Shown here: in pieces, positions 27,019 to 36,443 of the stretch | Layout of the letters: each line of letters opens with the position of its first letter | How positions within the stretch are numbered: the first letter of the stretch is position 1 | Assembly: GCA_020832495.1 (NCBI GenBank) | Contig: JAFIEP010000011.1 | Coordinates: forward strand, 1-64,000 | Length of the DNA stretch: 64,000 bases | From: Acidimicrobiia bacterium | GTDB taxonomy: Bacteria; Actinomycetota; Acidimicrobiia; Acidimicrobiales; Acidimicrobilacustridaceae | Direction: 5' to 3' | Position numbers and translations under genes: made by a program | Notes under the pieces: model-generated | Database searches by the model: none | What the model saw: the letters and a program-made list of their open reading frames with translations, nothing else | Told to the model about the DNA's origin: nothing

Positions 27019-27200
27019 CTGCTGCTGCTCCTTGGAGACCGCTACCGGACGATCCGGTACCGGGTCCGAACCTACGGATCGAGCCCGACCGCAACATCCG
27101 GGAACCCCCGGAGTTTGGGCAACGGTTGTGGGCCCGCCACGTCGCGTCCTTCGGGTGCACCGGTAGCGTGATGCCAACAACCCTGCAGTCGGGAGGTGCC

Positions 27201-27671
27201 ATGGCAACCGTTCAGTTCGAGGTGCGACAGCCGTTTGATGCTCCGGCTCGGGCGGTGTGGGACGCCCTCGTCGACTGGTCAGGTCACGCCGAGTGGATCC
27301 CCATGACGCGGGTGTCGGTCGAGCCCGGCGACTCGACCGAACCGGGCGCCCGCTTCACCGCCTGGACCGGCCCCGGCCCCCTGGCACTCGAGGACCGCAT
27401 GGAGGTCGAGTCCTGCGACTGGGACGACGAACTCGGTGGCGGGCGATGTGTGGTCCGCAAACTCGGCCCGGTGCTCCGAGGCCGCGCCGGCTTCACGGTG
27501 CTCCCCACCGACCACGGCAGCGAGCTCCGCTGGTTCGAAGACGTCACCGTGCCGCTCGTACCCCAGCTGCTGTCGCCCGTCGTGACGAAGCTGAGCGCTG
27601 CCGGGTTCCGCCACGGTATGCGGAACCTGGCCCGTCAGCTCACGACGACGAGGACCCGATCGACTCGATGA
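27201..27671 (+). CDS. SRPBCC (START-like) family protein
   Basis: A 156-residue protein of the polyketide cyclase/START fold: start VQFEVRQPFDAPARAVWDAL, then the WSGHAEWIP segment, a central FTAWTGPGPLALEDRMEV strand pair, and a C-terminal helix (VTKLSAAGFRHGMRNLARQL). Such proteins bind hydrophobic ligands; the ligand is unknown. GGGAGG lies 5 nt before the ATG. The 3' end overlaps the convergent serine-hydrolase gene by 32 bp. It is divergent from the repeat-protein gene. Confidence 0.85.
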   Translation: MATVQFEVRQPFDAPARAVWDALVDWSGHAEWIPMTRVSVEPGDSTEPGARFTAWTGPGPLALEDRMEVESCDWDDELGGGRCVVRKLGPVLRGRAGFTVLPTDHGSELRWFEDVTVPLVPQLLSPVVTKLSAAGFRHGMRNLARQLTTTRTRSTR

Positions 27672-28878
27672 TCGGCGCCAGGAACTCGGCGTCGCTCCAT
27701 CCCGGCGAGGGCCGGAGCGTGCCCCGATCCTCTACGAGGCCGCTGGGGTAGAACTCGTACAGGCTCGGGTCGGCCACCGGCTCCCCGTCGTGCTTGATGT
27801 AGGTGCCGTTGCGCACGACCACCAGGTCGAGGCTCGGGATGACGTAGATGAACTGCCCGTCGTGTCCGCGTGCGGAGTAGAGGTCGTCGGGAAGGTCGTC
27901 GTCACGGACCCCGGTCAGCCACCACTGGAACCCGTAGTAGTCGGCCGCCGGCGAGGGCTCGACGGATACTTCGACCCATGCGGCCGGCACCACCTGCTCC
28001 CCTTGCCAGGCGCCCCCGTCGAGGTACAGCTGTCCGAAGCGGGCGAAGTCCCGGCTGGTCGTGTCGAGACAGCAGTAGGTGAGGGTGGTGCCCACGGCAT
28101 CCTCCCACCACTCCACCTGCTCGATGCCGAGGGGGCCGAACAGCTTCTGCTCGGCGTACTCTGCCGCCGACATCCCGGTCACCTGCTCCAGCACACCCGA
28201 GAGCAACAACGTGTCACCGCTCGAATAGTTGAACACCGTGCCGGGCTCCTCGAGCTCGGGACGATCGGCGGCGTAGGTCAGCTGGTCGGGGCTGGCCAAC
28301 ACCAGTTGGATGATGTCGGAGCTCTCGAGGTCGGCCGGGTCGTAGCTCTCGGTGAAGTCGAGCCCGGACGCCATCTGGAGCACGTCACGCAAGGTGATGT
28401 CCTCACGAGGTGAGCCCTCCCACTCGGGGTACCAGGTGGTCATCGGCTCGTCGACCGACTCGATGAGCCCCTCGTCGATGGCGATACCCACCAAGGCGCT
28501 GGTGAAGCTCTTGGCCACCGACCAACTGGCCGCCCACGAGTCCTGATCAGCATCGGATGCGTACCACTCGGCCACCAGGCGACCCTCGCGGATCACGACC
28601 ACGCCCTGGGTATGCTCCACCTCCTCGAAGGCGTAGCTGCGCGCCTGCTCGAGGGTGGCAGCGTCCATGCCGACCTCGGAGGGGTCGACCACCTCCCAAT
28701 CCCAGGCGGCGTCCTCGGTCGAGGAGTCGCCGTCGCCGGGTTCGTCAGGCCCACCGTCCGTCGTTGCCGAACGCTCGTCATCGACGGTCGCCGTCGCGTC
28801 CTCCGCGACGTCGTCACCCGCACACGCTGCCAGCACCACGGCCAACGCACACACCACTGCCATCACACGACGTCTCAT
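27640..28878 (-). CDS. Serine hydrolase lipoprotein, class C beta-lactamase fold
   Basis: A 412-residue lipoprotein (lipobox LAAC, Cys19) of the beta-lactamase/6-aminohexanoate-dimer hydrolase family. The active-site SVAK (Ser120, Lys123), the second motif Tyr218-Ser-Ser, and HDG (339-341, in place of KTG) are present. An acidic linker follows the signal peptide. Substrate is unknown; esterase or amidase activity is typical. GAGGGGG lies just before the ATG. The next gene upstream on the same strand is a close paralogue, with the same leader and linker design, so this is a tandem duplication. Confidence 0.9.
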   Translation of the reverse strand: MRRRVMAVVCALAVVLAACAGDDVAEDATATVDDERSATTDGGPDEPGDGDSSTEDAAWDWEVVDPSEVGMDAATLEQARSYAFEEVEHTQGVVVIREGRLVAEWYASDADQDSWAASWSVAKSFTSALVGIAIDEGLIESVDEPMTTWYPEWEGSPREDITLRDVLQMASGLDFTESYDPADLESSDIIQLVLASPDQLTYAADRPELEEPGTVFNYSSGDTLLLSGVLEQVTGMSAAEYAEQKLFGPLGIEQVEWWEDAVGTTLTYCCLDTTSRDFARFGQLYLDGGAWQGEQVVPAAWVEVSVEPSPAADYYGFQWWLTGVRDDDLPDDLYSARGHDGQFIYVIPSLDLVVVRNGTYIKHDGEPVADPSLYEFYPSGLVEDRGTLRPSPGWSDAEFLAPIIESIGSSSS

Positions 28879-29016
28879 GGGTCCCCCTCGAGTCCCGTGG
28901 AGTGTAGGACAGCCTCGCCAGCACCCCACAGGTCGCGGTTCGATGGCCCTCAGCAGGCCCGGCGAGACGCCACTGCCACCCGCCGGCCGCCCGCGCTCGG
29001 TCGCCGCTTGCCGCCG

Positions 29017-30240
29017 CTACTGCTCGATCGACTCGACGATGGGCACCAGGAACTCGGCGTCGCTCCACTCCGGGTCCGGACCGCGAGTACCGCGATCCTC
29101 GATCAGGTCGCTCGGGTAGAACTCGTACAGGCTCGGGTCGGCCACCGGCGCCCCGTCGTGCTTGATGTAGGTGCCGTTGCGCACCACCACCAGATCCAGA
29201 CTGGGGATGACATAGACGTACTGGCCGTCGACCCCGATTGCCGCGTAGGTGTCGTCGGGGACACCGTCGTCGTACGCTCCGACCAGCCACCACTGATAGC
29301 CGTAGTAGTCGGCGGCCGGCGACGGCTCGATCGACTCGGTGACCCACTCGGCGGGCACCACCTGCTGGCCCTGCCACACACCGCCGTCGAGGTAGAGCTG
29401 GCCGAACCGGGCGAAGTTTCGGCTGGTGCTGTCGAGACAGCAGTAGGTGAGCGTGGTGCCCTCGGCGTCCTCCCACTACTCGGCCGGCTCGATGCCGAGC
29501 GGTGCGAAGAGGCGGTCGGCGGCGTAGTCGGCGACCGACATGCCGGTCACCTGCTCGAGCATCCCCGACAGCAGCAGCGTGTCACCACTCGAGTAGTTGA
29601 AGATGGTGCCGGGCTCCTCGACTGCGGGTCGGCTGGCGGCGTAGGCAAGCTGGTCCGGGTGGAACAGCACGAGCTGGGTGATGTCGGCGGTCTCGAGATC
29701 GGCGGGGTCGTAGCTCTCGAGGAAGTCGAGCCCCGACGCCATCTGCAGCACGTCACGCAAGGTGATGTCCTCACGAGGCGAGCCCTCCCACTCCGGGTAC
29801 CAGGTGGTCATGGGCTCGTCGACCGAGTCGATGAGGCCCTCGTCGATGGCGATGCCCACCAGCGCGCTGGTGACGCTCTTGGCCACCGACCAACTGGCGG
29901 CCCACGAGTCCTCGTCGGCATCGGATGCGTACCACTCGGCCACCAGACGGCCATTCCGGATGACCACCACTCCTTGGGTGTGCTCCACCTCGTCGAAGGC
30001 GTAGGTGCGGGCCTGCTCGAGGGTGGCGGTGTCCATGCCCACCTCGGAGGGGTCGACCACCTCCCAGTCCCACTCGGCCACGTCCTCCGTCGAGATGTCG
30101 TCCTCACCTCCACCTGCGGCCTCGGCCGCCGCGGTGGTTGTCGTCTGCTCGTTCGCCGCTGTCGTGGCGTCGTCGTCACCGCTGCAGGCGGCGACGAGCA
30201 CGGCCATGGCGAGCATGACGAGTCCGATGATGTTGCGCAT
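29017..30240 (-). pseudogene. Serine hydrolase lipoprotein paralogue interrupted by in-frame TAG
   Basis: This copy matches its neighbour along the whole length: lipobox VAAC, SVAK active site, FNYSSGD, and a C-terminal half ending DAEFLVPIVESIEQ. At codon 255 (29476-29478) a TAG stands where the intact paralogue has the first Trp of EWWED; the frame then reads on without further stops to 29017. A single G-to-A change explains it. The His of the HDG motif is also changed to Val (GVDG), so function may have been relaxing before the stop. Alternatives are a sequencing error or stop readthrough. The first 254 codons could still make a truncated lipoprotein carrying SVAK and YSS. Confidence 0.8.
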
Positions 30241-30293
30241 GTGGTCCCCCTCGATGTCGGTCGCCACAGTACCGGCGCGGCGCACCCCAACAG

Positions 30294-30327
30294 CCAGTGG
30301 GTTCCTCCAGCCAGTGGGTTCCTCCAG
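30294..30327 (+). repeat. Two tandem 17-bp units upstream of the hydrolase paralogue
   Basis: CCAGTGGGTTCCTCCAG occurs twice back to back between the DUF6351 gene stop and the paralogue start. It looks like a recent local duplication. Confidence 0.9.
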
Positions 30328-30364
30328 CCGGGCCGCTGCCGAGCGACACGACCCGACTCGGAGC

Positions 30365-33298
30365 TCACTCGGTTCGGCGACGCACCCGCAGGAGAGCGAA
30401 ACCACCGCCGATGGCCAGAACCCCGACCGCGGCAAGTGCCGCCGCCTCCGCACCAGTGCGGGGCAGGATCCCGCGGCGACCGGGTGTGCCCGGCCGAGAT
30501 GTCGTCTGTCCGGGGAAGCCGGCACGCATACCCGGACCGGTCGCCGTCGGTGACTGCCACGGCGGGCGACCGGCGCCCGAGGTAGCGGGCCGGGTCGTGG
30601 TCGTGGGTTCGCTGACCCCACCGGCCACTGCGGTGGTGGTGGTCGTGGAGGCGACCGTGGTCGTGGTGGTCGGCTGCGGCGCCGTCGTGGTGGTCGTCTC
30701 GGGTACCGGCGTCGACACCGTGATCGACACCGAGGCCACCGCGGAGCGGAGGTCCCCGTCGTCGGCCTGCCAGGTGAAGCTGTCGGTGCCCTCGAAGCCG
30801 GGGTTCGGGGTAAAGGTGAGCTCTGGCGCGACGCCGTCCACGGTGCCCGCCGTCGGTGGGTCGAGCAGTCGGTAGGTGAGGGGATCTCCGTCGGGATCGG
30901 TGGCGTCGAGGTTGACCGTCACCGGCGTGCCGACCGTGGTCTCGGCCGACGTCGACGAGGCGACGGGCGCAGCGTTGAACGGCGACCCGACCCCCACCCG
31001 TGAATAGTCGCAGACCCCGTCGGGGAAGATCGTCTGGAGCTGGGCCCGCTCCGCCGGCGTGGGGGTCCACTCGCCGTAGATGCCCTCGTCGATGGCAGCC
31101 TCGACCGACATGGTGCGGCACTTGTACACGTCACCCTCGATGGGCCCGCCGGCCACGATGCGCGACGTGGAGTAGAGCGGGAAGTGGGCGGCGCAGGGGC
31201 CGACGGATTCACCTGCCACGGTCTCGGGGGCCGAGCCCGTCCATGCGCCGGCGCCGGAGGTCACCAACTCCTCGGCACCGTGCCACACCTCGGACCCTTC
31301 GGCGACGAGGGTCCCGTCGGTGGTCCAGCAGCGGTCGACGGCGGACGCCGGACGGTTGGCCGCCACGGACCGGGCAGGGTCGGCGTCGATGGCCAAGAGC
31401 CACTCGTCGAGCAGCCGGAAGGCGTCGACGTGCAGTTGGAAGGTGGCTGCCTGGTCGATCGTCGGGCGGGCGTCGAGGAACCAGATGAGGTGGTTGTCGG
31501 GGTTCATCCCGGCTCGCTCCAGGCGCTGACGCGCCCCGAAGGACTGCTGCACATTGTGCATGTCGAGTTGGTGCTCGAGGTAATGGCGAGCGTCGATGAT
31601 CGGGATCTCGCGAGGCAGCCGTCCGGTGAAGACGAGGCCCGAGTCGTAGGCGGCGCGGATGGCATCGACATCACCCTGACGCCGGGGCGCCGGGTGCGCG
31701 GGGTCGGCCGAGAACTGCATCTGCCGGGCGCTGTGCTCGTCGAGTTCCGCGCCTTCGCACATACCGATGAGCTGGGCGAACATGGCCAGGTCCGTGCCCA
31801 CCATGGCGCCGACCAGCCCGCACGACTCCAACACGGTGTCCTCGGGCTCCTTCCACGACCCCACCTGGGCGTTCAGCCCCAGGAACTCGTCGGGGGTGAG
31901 GGTGCCGTCGGCCACGTACCGCAGCCCGTACTGCACACCCACGTTGTCCCACGGCACCCGGGCGAAGCCGGTGTCGGGGTCCGTGCCGTACACCTCGCGG
32001 ACGTCGTCCCAGTGCGTCCACTCCACCCAGGTGCCCCCATCGGGGGCGACCCGCAGCAGTCGTCCCAGGTCGGGGAAGTCGTCGGGCACCGGCGGTTGGC
32101 CGGCGTTCAGCTTGGTCAGCATCTCCGCTGCGTAGGGCAGGATGACCGAGTCCATGCGGGTGGCCAGACCGAACGTGGGGTTCATGGCCAGCGGCGTCGA
32201 GCCCCGCCATCCCTCGATGCACTCCGTCGATCCGGGCGCCCCGGTGCGAGCCTGCCACGACGAGGTGAACCCTTGGATCGAGTTGAGCCCCAACAGCAGC
32301 CGCCGGTTGTCCCAGTCCTGCCAACGCGCGTTGTCGGCGTCGAGTACGTCCATGTAGTGGGCCAGCAGTTCGCAGTCACCGATGTGGATGGTCTGGGTGC
32401 TCATGTCCGGGTAGGAGTACTGCGGGACAGCGGCATCGAGCAGGCCCGGGTGGTTCTGGGCGTAGACGTACTGCTGGATGCCGCCGCCGCTGCCCCCGAT
32501 ACCGATCGTGAAGCGGGGCGCGCCGTAGCGGTCCGAGAACAGGTCCTTGGCCTCCACCGCCGTTCGCCCACCGAGCATGAGGTTGTAGTGCACGCTGGTG
32601 CGGTTGCCGCTCGTGTAGATCACCGCGTGGCCCAGACGCATGGCCTCGTCCATGGTGGCCGCCCCGGTGGACAGGTCACCCTGGCTGTGGCCGATGCCAA
32701 CCCCGCCACCGAAACTGAACAACAGTCTGCGGTTCCAGTGGGCGGTGGAGCGCTCACCAGTGGTGACCTCGTCGAAGGGCACCAGCATGGCGATGCTGTA
32801 GAGGAAGCGGTGCTCAGGCAGCGTGCCTCGCTCGAAGCGGAGGACGTAGGGGATCTGCGCTGCCCCGCCGAACTCCATGGCGTCGGCACCCACGAGTCCG
32901 CCCACGTCGAGCATGGCCACGTCGGCCGGCAGCTCGGTGGTGCCTGGGGCCAGCGTCTGCAGCGACCCGCCCGTGGTGCGGTAGCGGTACTCGACGAGGT
33001 CGGGCGCCTGGCAGCGTTCGCTCCACCCGAGGGGCGGCTGGCTGCGATCAGGCTGCCCGTCGGCTCCGGTGGGATAGACGGGCGTACCGCGCTTGTCCTG
33101 GTTGTCGACGATGGGCTGGCCGAGACCGTTGAACTCGGTGGTGCACAGGAAGGGCACTCGGGTGGTGTCGCTGCGCGGTGACGCCTCCGCCGCCGGATCG
33201 GTCCCCGGCGCGGCGAACGGCAGCAGCAGTGCAGCGACTACCAACGCCGCAGCGGCAACCACGAACTGACGCATCGACTGGCGCGCGCTGCGAGCCAT
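30365..33298 (-). CDS. Sortase-anchored DUF6351-type hydrolase with cadherin-like domain
   Basis: A 977-residue secreted protein. It has a signal peptide (VVAAAALVVAALLLPFAA), a roughly 750-residue catalytic-looking region of the DUF6351 type with the nucleophile-elbow-like GIGGSGGGIQQYVYAQ, then an Ig/cadherin-like domain (VTVNLDATDPDGDPLTY to FTWQADDGD), a Thr-rich linker, and a C-terminal LPRTG signal at about 945 followed by a hydrophobic helix and RVRRRTE. The sorting signal predicts covalent attachment to the cell wall. The alpha/beta-hydrolase idea rests on the GGSGG elbow and local GHSQG; substrate is unknown. AGGAGG lies 7 nt before the ATG. No sortase gene is in the window. Confidence 0.8.
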   Translation of the reverse strand: MARSARQSMRQFVVAAAALVVAALLLPFAAPGTDPAAEASPRSDTTRVPFLCTTEFNGLGQPIVDNQDKRGTPVYPTGADGQPDRSQPPLGWSERCQAPDLVEYRYRTTGGSLQTLAPGTTELPADVAMLDVGGLVGADAMEFGGAAQIPYVLRFERGTLPEHRFLYSIAMLVPFDEVTTGERSTAHWNRRLLFSFGGGVGIGHSQGDLSTGAATMDEAMRLGHAVIYTSGNRTSVHYNLMLGGRTAVEAKDLFSDRYGAPRFTIGIGGSGGGIQQYVYAQNHPGLLDAAVPQYSYPDMSTQTIHIGDCELLAHYMDVLDADNARWQDWDNRRLLLGLNSIQGFTSSWQARTGAPGSTECIEGWRGSTPLAMNPTFGLATRMDSVILPYAAEMLTKLNAGQPPVPDDFPDLGRLLRVAPDGGTWVEWTHWDDVREVYGTDPDTGFARVPWDNVGVQYGLRYVADGTLTPDEFLGLNAQVGSWKEPEDTVLESCGLVGAMVGTDLAMFAQLIGMCEGAELDEHSARQMQFSADPAHPAPRRQGDVDAIRAAYDSGLVFTGRLPREIPIIDARHYLEHQLDMHNVQQSFGARQRLERAGMNPDNHLIWFLDARPTIDQAATFQLHVDAFRLLDEWLLAIDADPARSVAANRPASAVDRCWTTDGTLVAEGSEVWHGAEELVTSGAGAWTGSAPETVAGESVGPCAAHFPLYSTSRIVAGGPIEGDVYKCRTMSVEAAIDEGIYGEWTPTPAERAQLQTIFPDGVCDYSRVGVGSPFNAAPVASSTSAETTVGTPVTVNLDATDPDGDPLTYRLLDPPTAGTVDGVAPELTFTPNPGFEGTDSFTWQADDGDLRSAVASVSITVSTPVPETTTTTAPQPTTTTTVASTTTTTAVAGGVSEPTTTTRPATSGAGRPPWQSPTATGPGMRAGFPGQTTSRPGTPGRRGILPRTGAEAAALAAVGVLAIGGGFALLRVRRRTE

Positions 33299-33403
33299 GA
33301 CACACCTCCTGCGAGTCCCCCTAATTCGGCCCTGCGCCGCACCGCAGCACCTCGGGCCGTGGGGCACCCTACCGCGACGACTTCGGCGCCGCCCGACGCC
33401 GAC

Positions 33404-33461
33404 CCGATCCGGTGGCCCACTGCGCGCAACCAACCACCGATCCGGTGGCCCACTGCGCGCA
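33404..33461 (+). repeat. Two 25-bp direct repeats with 33-bp period
   Basis: A 25-bp sequence starting CCGATCCGGTGGCCCACTGC occurs at 33404-33428 and 33437-33461, exact in both copies, in the divergent gap between the DUF6351 gene and the glycosidase gene. It may be a recent duplication or a pair of regulator sites. Confidence 0.85.
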
Positions 33462-33505
33462 GTCGGCCGCGCAGGTGACGATCAACCCTTCGCTACCCTC
33501 CGGCG

Positions 33506-34801
33506 GTGCCCGCTGCGCTCCGACTCGAGGTCGCCCCCACCCACGATCACCTCACCGCCGACGGACGGCCCCACACGCCCCTCGTCGACACACTGTGGTC
33601 AGTGCTCACCTCGGCGACCCAGGCCGAACTCGCCACCCACCTCGCGCTGCGGCGCCAGCAAGGCTTCGACGCAGCCCTGGTCAACCTGCTCCCACAGTGG
33701 GATCGCAGCCTCGGCGCCGACGTCCTGCTCCCCTACGAACTCGACCGCCACGGCATGCCGCGCTACGAGCGGCCCGAGCCCCGCTGGTGGCCCCACGCCG
33801 TCACGTCGCTCGAACTGCTACACCGCGCCGGCATGACGCCAATGGTCGTGCTGCTGTGGGCCGACGTGGTCCCGGGCACGTGGCTGTCGAGCGCCATGGC
33901 TGATCGGGTCCTACCGCCCGAACACCTCGAGTCCTACCTGTCGACGGCCATCGAGCGCACCCGCCACCTCCACCCGGTCTACGTGGTGTCGGGCGACGCC
34001 GACCTGACCAGCGCTGACACCCTGCGGACCTACCAGGTGGCGCTCGACGCCGTCGCCGCGCACGCCCCCGGCTGTCTGGCGACCCTGCACCCCTGGGCGC
34101 TGGAGCCACTCGTCCCCGAGCCCCTCGCCGGCCACCCTGCGCTGTCGTTCTGGTCCTACCAGTCCGGCCACGTGGCCGAGGCGCGCCACTGGCCAGCGGC
34201 GTGGGCCGAGCGACTCGGCAGCCAGCGTCCCCACAAGCCGGTCGCCGACCTCGAACCGTGCTACGAGGGTCTCTCACTCGGTGGCCGCCCCTTCGACCGA
34301 ACCGACGTCCGCAGTGCGATCTGCGGCGGCGTCCTGGCGGGCGCCACGGCAGCCATCGCCTACGGCGCCCACGGCGTGTGGAACTGGCATCGCTCGGGCT
34401 GTTCGTCGCCCGTGGCCGACGACACGCTCGACACCCCCTACCGGTGCAACGACCCGCTGCCGTTCGCCCAGGCGGCGCGCCTGCCGGGCGCCGATGACGC
34501 GGCGACCGCACGACAACTGGTCACGTCGCACCGGTGGCAGCGGCTGACACCACGCCAGGACCTTCTCGTGGACGGACCGGATGGTGCCAGGGTTGCCGTC
34601 ACCCGACCTGATGGCCGCCTCGTCCTCTACAGCCCGACCCCTCGGGCGGTGACGCTCGGGCTCGACCTGCGAGGCTGGCGCATCCGGATGGTGAGCCCCG
34701 TGTCAGGGGTCGAGGAGCGGTGGCCGACCGTCAGCGATGGGCGCGCCACGACCGTCACACCGCCGGGCGACCTCGACTGGCTCCTGCTCGCCGAGCCGTG
34801 A
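33506..34801 (+). CDS. Apiosidase-like glycoside hydrolase (GH140/DUF4038)
   Basis: The 431-residue protein has the (beta/alpha)8 layout of the DUF4038/GH140 family: FDAALVNLLPQWDRSLG and MTPMVVLLWADVV early, VYVVSGDADL in the middle, then KPVADLEPCYEGLSLGG with a likely catalytic Glu at about 248, GGVLAGATAAIAYGAHGVWNW, and a C-terminal beta domain (DGRLVLYSPTPR). No signal peptide, so cytoplasmic. Substrate may be apiosyl- or related glycans, which is family knowledge only. TACCCT (33494-33499) is six bases before the GTG, pointing to a leaderless mRNA. Confidence 0.8.
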   Translation: MPAALRLEVAPTHDHLTADGRPHTPLVDTLWSVLTSATQAELATHLALRRQQGFDAALVNLLPQWDRSLGADVLLPYELDRHGMPRYERPEPRWWPHAVTSLELLHRAGMTPMVVLLWADVVPGTWLSSAMADRVLPPEHLESYLSTAIERTRHLHPVYVVSGDADLTSADTLRTYQVALDAVAAHAPGCLATLHPWALEPLVPEPLAGHPALSFWSYQSGHVAEARHWPAAWAERLGSQRPHKPVADLEPCYEGLSLGGRPFDRTDVRSAICGGVLAGATAAIAYGAHGVWNWHRSGCSSPVADDTLDTPYRCNDPLPFAQAARLPGADDAATARQLVTSHRWQRLTPRQDLLVDGPDGARVAVTRPDGRLVLYSPTPRAVTLGLDLRGWRIRMVSPVSGVEERWPTVSDGRATTVTPPGDLDWLLLAEP

Positions 34802-34838
34802 GTCGGTCGCTCGACCGGGCGTCCGACCCGCCGCAGGA

Positions 34839-35396
34839 TCAGGCGACCGCAGCCACCGGGTGCAGCAGGAACATCCGCGGGCTCCGGTTGGTCAAGCGTT
34901 CGAGGTAAGTGTCGTAGCCGGGGTAGATGGCACGTAGACGAGGCCACAGCTTCTCGAAGCGATCCTTGTCGACCAGTTCCGCTCGCACGGCGATGCTCTC
35001 CCCGGCCACTTCCACCACCGCCGTCGGGTCGGCCAGCAGATTCACCGTCCACCCCGGATGGTGCTCGGTCCCGAAGTTCGTGCCCACCACCACGAAGGCC
35101 TCGTCATCGCGGGCGTAGAACAACGGCGACTGGCGGCGCGTGCCGCTCTTGGCGCCGGTGGTGACGAGTACCAGGGCAGGGAAGCCGTAGAGCTTGGTGA
35201 TGCCCCCGCCCGTTCGACGGAGCAGCCACGGGTCGATGCGAGGACCGATGCGGCGGTACACGGCGATGAAGGGCTTGGTCGGGCCGACCCGGCGCAGCAA
35301 CCGGTTCAGCAGCGTCGGCCGGAGCCCGGCCTCGAAGGCAGCCACCCGGGCGAGCTTTCCCTGCAGTTCCATGTCGATGTCGGTGTCGTCGCTCAC
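34839..35396 (-). CDS. Deazaflavin (F420)-dependent nitroreductase family protein
   Basis: A 185-residue protein of the Ddn/FDOR-B family. The signature VLVTTGAKSGTRRQSPLFY and VGTNFGTEHHPGWTVNLLADP, both cofactor-contacting, are present, and the family binds F420. The GTG at 35396 is chosen because TACGCT (minus strand 35410-35405) lies eight bases upstream, so the message is probably leaderless; a TTG nine bases earlier in frame is less likely. Substrate unknown. It is convergent with the glycosidase. Confidence 0.88.
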   Translation of the reverse strand: MSDDTDIDMELQGKLARVAAFEAGLRPTLLNRLLRRVGPTKPFIAVYRRIGPRIDPWLLRRTGGGITKLYGFPALVLVTTGAKSGTRRQSPLFYARDDEAFVVVGTNFGTEHHPGWTVNLLADPTAVVEVAGESIAVRAELVDKDRFEKLWPRLRAIYPGYDTYLERLTNRSPRMFLLHPVAAVA

Positions 35397-35580
35397 CGAC
35401 GTCAAGCGTAGGCGCGCTCGGCGGCGTCGTCAGCGGCGTCGATCATCTCCACGCTTTCACCAGATCTCCTCCAGGACTTCCGGCACCCCGAGCGAGATGG
35501 TGAGTGGGACGACACCAGCGACCCGCTCCCATCGTCCATCCGCCGAGAGGGGCAACGGGCCCACGACAGGAGGACACACC

Positions 35581-36372
35581 ATGACCCGCACCCGTCAACT
35601 CGACGACGAACTCACCGTCGATCCGGCCACGTTGCGCGCCGAGGTGCGCGAGAAGTACGCCGAGGTGGCCACGAACCCCGACGCCACCTTCCACTTCCAC
35701 ACGGGACGACCGCTCGCCCACCACCTCGGGTATGCCGAGGACATCGTCGACGGCCTGCCCGACGAGGCGATGGCCAGCTTCGCCGGTGTGGCCAACCCGT
35801 TCTCTCCTGCACCCATCCCGTCGGGCAGCAAGGTGGTCGACCTCGGCTCCGGGGGTGGCTTCGACTGCTTCGTCGCTGCCCGCCTCGTGGGGTCGACCGG
35901 CCGCGTCATCGGCGTGGACATGACCCCGGCCATGCTGGAGCGGTCCCGTCGGGTGGCCGACACCCTGGGCCTGACCAACGTCGAGTTCCGCCAGGGCATC
36001 CTCGAGGAACTGCCCGTCGAGGACGGCTGGGCCGACGTGATCATCAGCAACGGCGTCCTGAACCTCGTGGCCGACAAACCCAAGGTTTTCGCTGAAGCCC
36101 ACCGTGCCCTGCGGTCCGGCGGGGTGATCCAGTTCGCCGACATCGCCGTCGGCCGAGAGGTTCCCCACGACGCACGCTGCGACGTCGAACTCTGGACCGA
36201 CTGCATCGCCGGCGGCCGCTCGGTCGACCAGTGGTGCGATCTCATCACCGCGGCCGGCTTCACCGGGGTGGCCGTGGGGCTCCCCACCGACACCTTCTCC
36301 GGTGCCGCCGGTGAGGAGCGGGCTCGCGCCTTCGACGTGGTGGCCCACACGTTCCGCGCCCGCAAGAGCTGA
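35581..36372 (+). CDS. SAM-dependent methyltransferase, ArsM-like
   Basis: A 263-residue class I methyltransferase with SAM motif I VVDLGSGGGFDCF (85-97), GVDMTPAMLERSR, and motif ISNGVLNLVADKPKVF, which matches the SN(G/C)VxNLxxDK stretch of arsenite methyltransferases. ArsM uses several Cys to bind As(III); here only Cys96, Cys200 and Cys208 are present and the N-terminal pair is replaced by FHFHTGR. Arsenic methylation is therefore uncertain, and a different small-molecule substrate is likely. AGGAGG lies 7 nt before the ATG. No arsR or transporter is nearby. Confidence 0.8.
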   Translation: MTRTRQLDDELTVDPATLRAEVREKYAEVATNPDATFHFHTGRPLAHHLGYAEDIVDGLPDEAMASFAGVANPFSPAPIPSGSKVVDLGSGGGFDCFVAARLVGSTGRVIGVDMTPAMLERSRRVADTLGLTNVEFRQGILEELPVEDGWADVIISNGVLNLVADKPKVFAEAHRALRSGGVIQFADIAVGREVPHDARCDVELWTDCIAGGRSVDQWCDLITAAGFTGVAVGLPTDTFSGAAGEERARAFDVVAHTFRARKS

Positions 36373-36443
36373 CACTCGAGCAGTGACAACGCCTCGACGG
36401 CGCTGCCCGCCGGTGGTCACCGGGACCCGCTCCCGGCCAGGCC

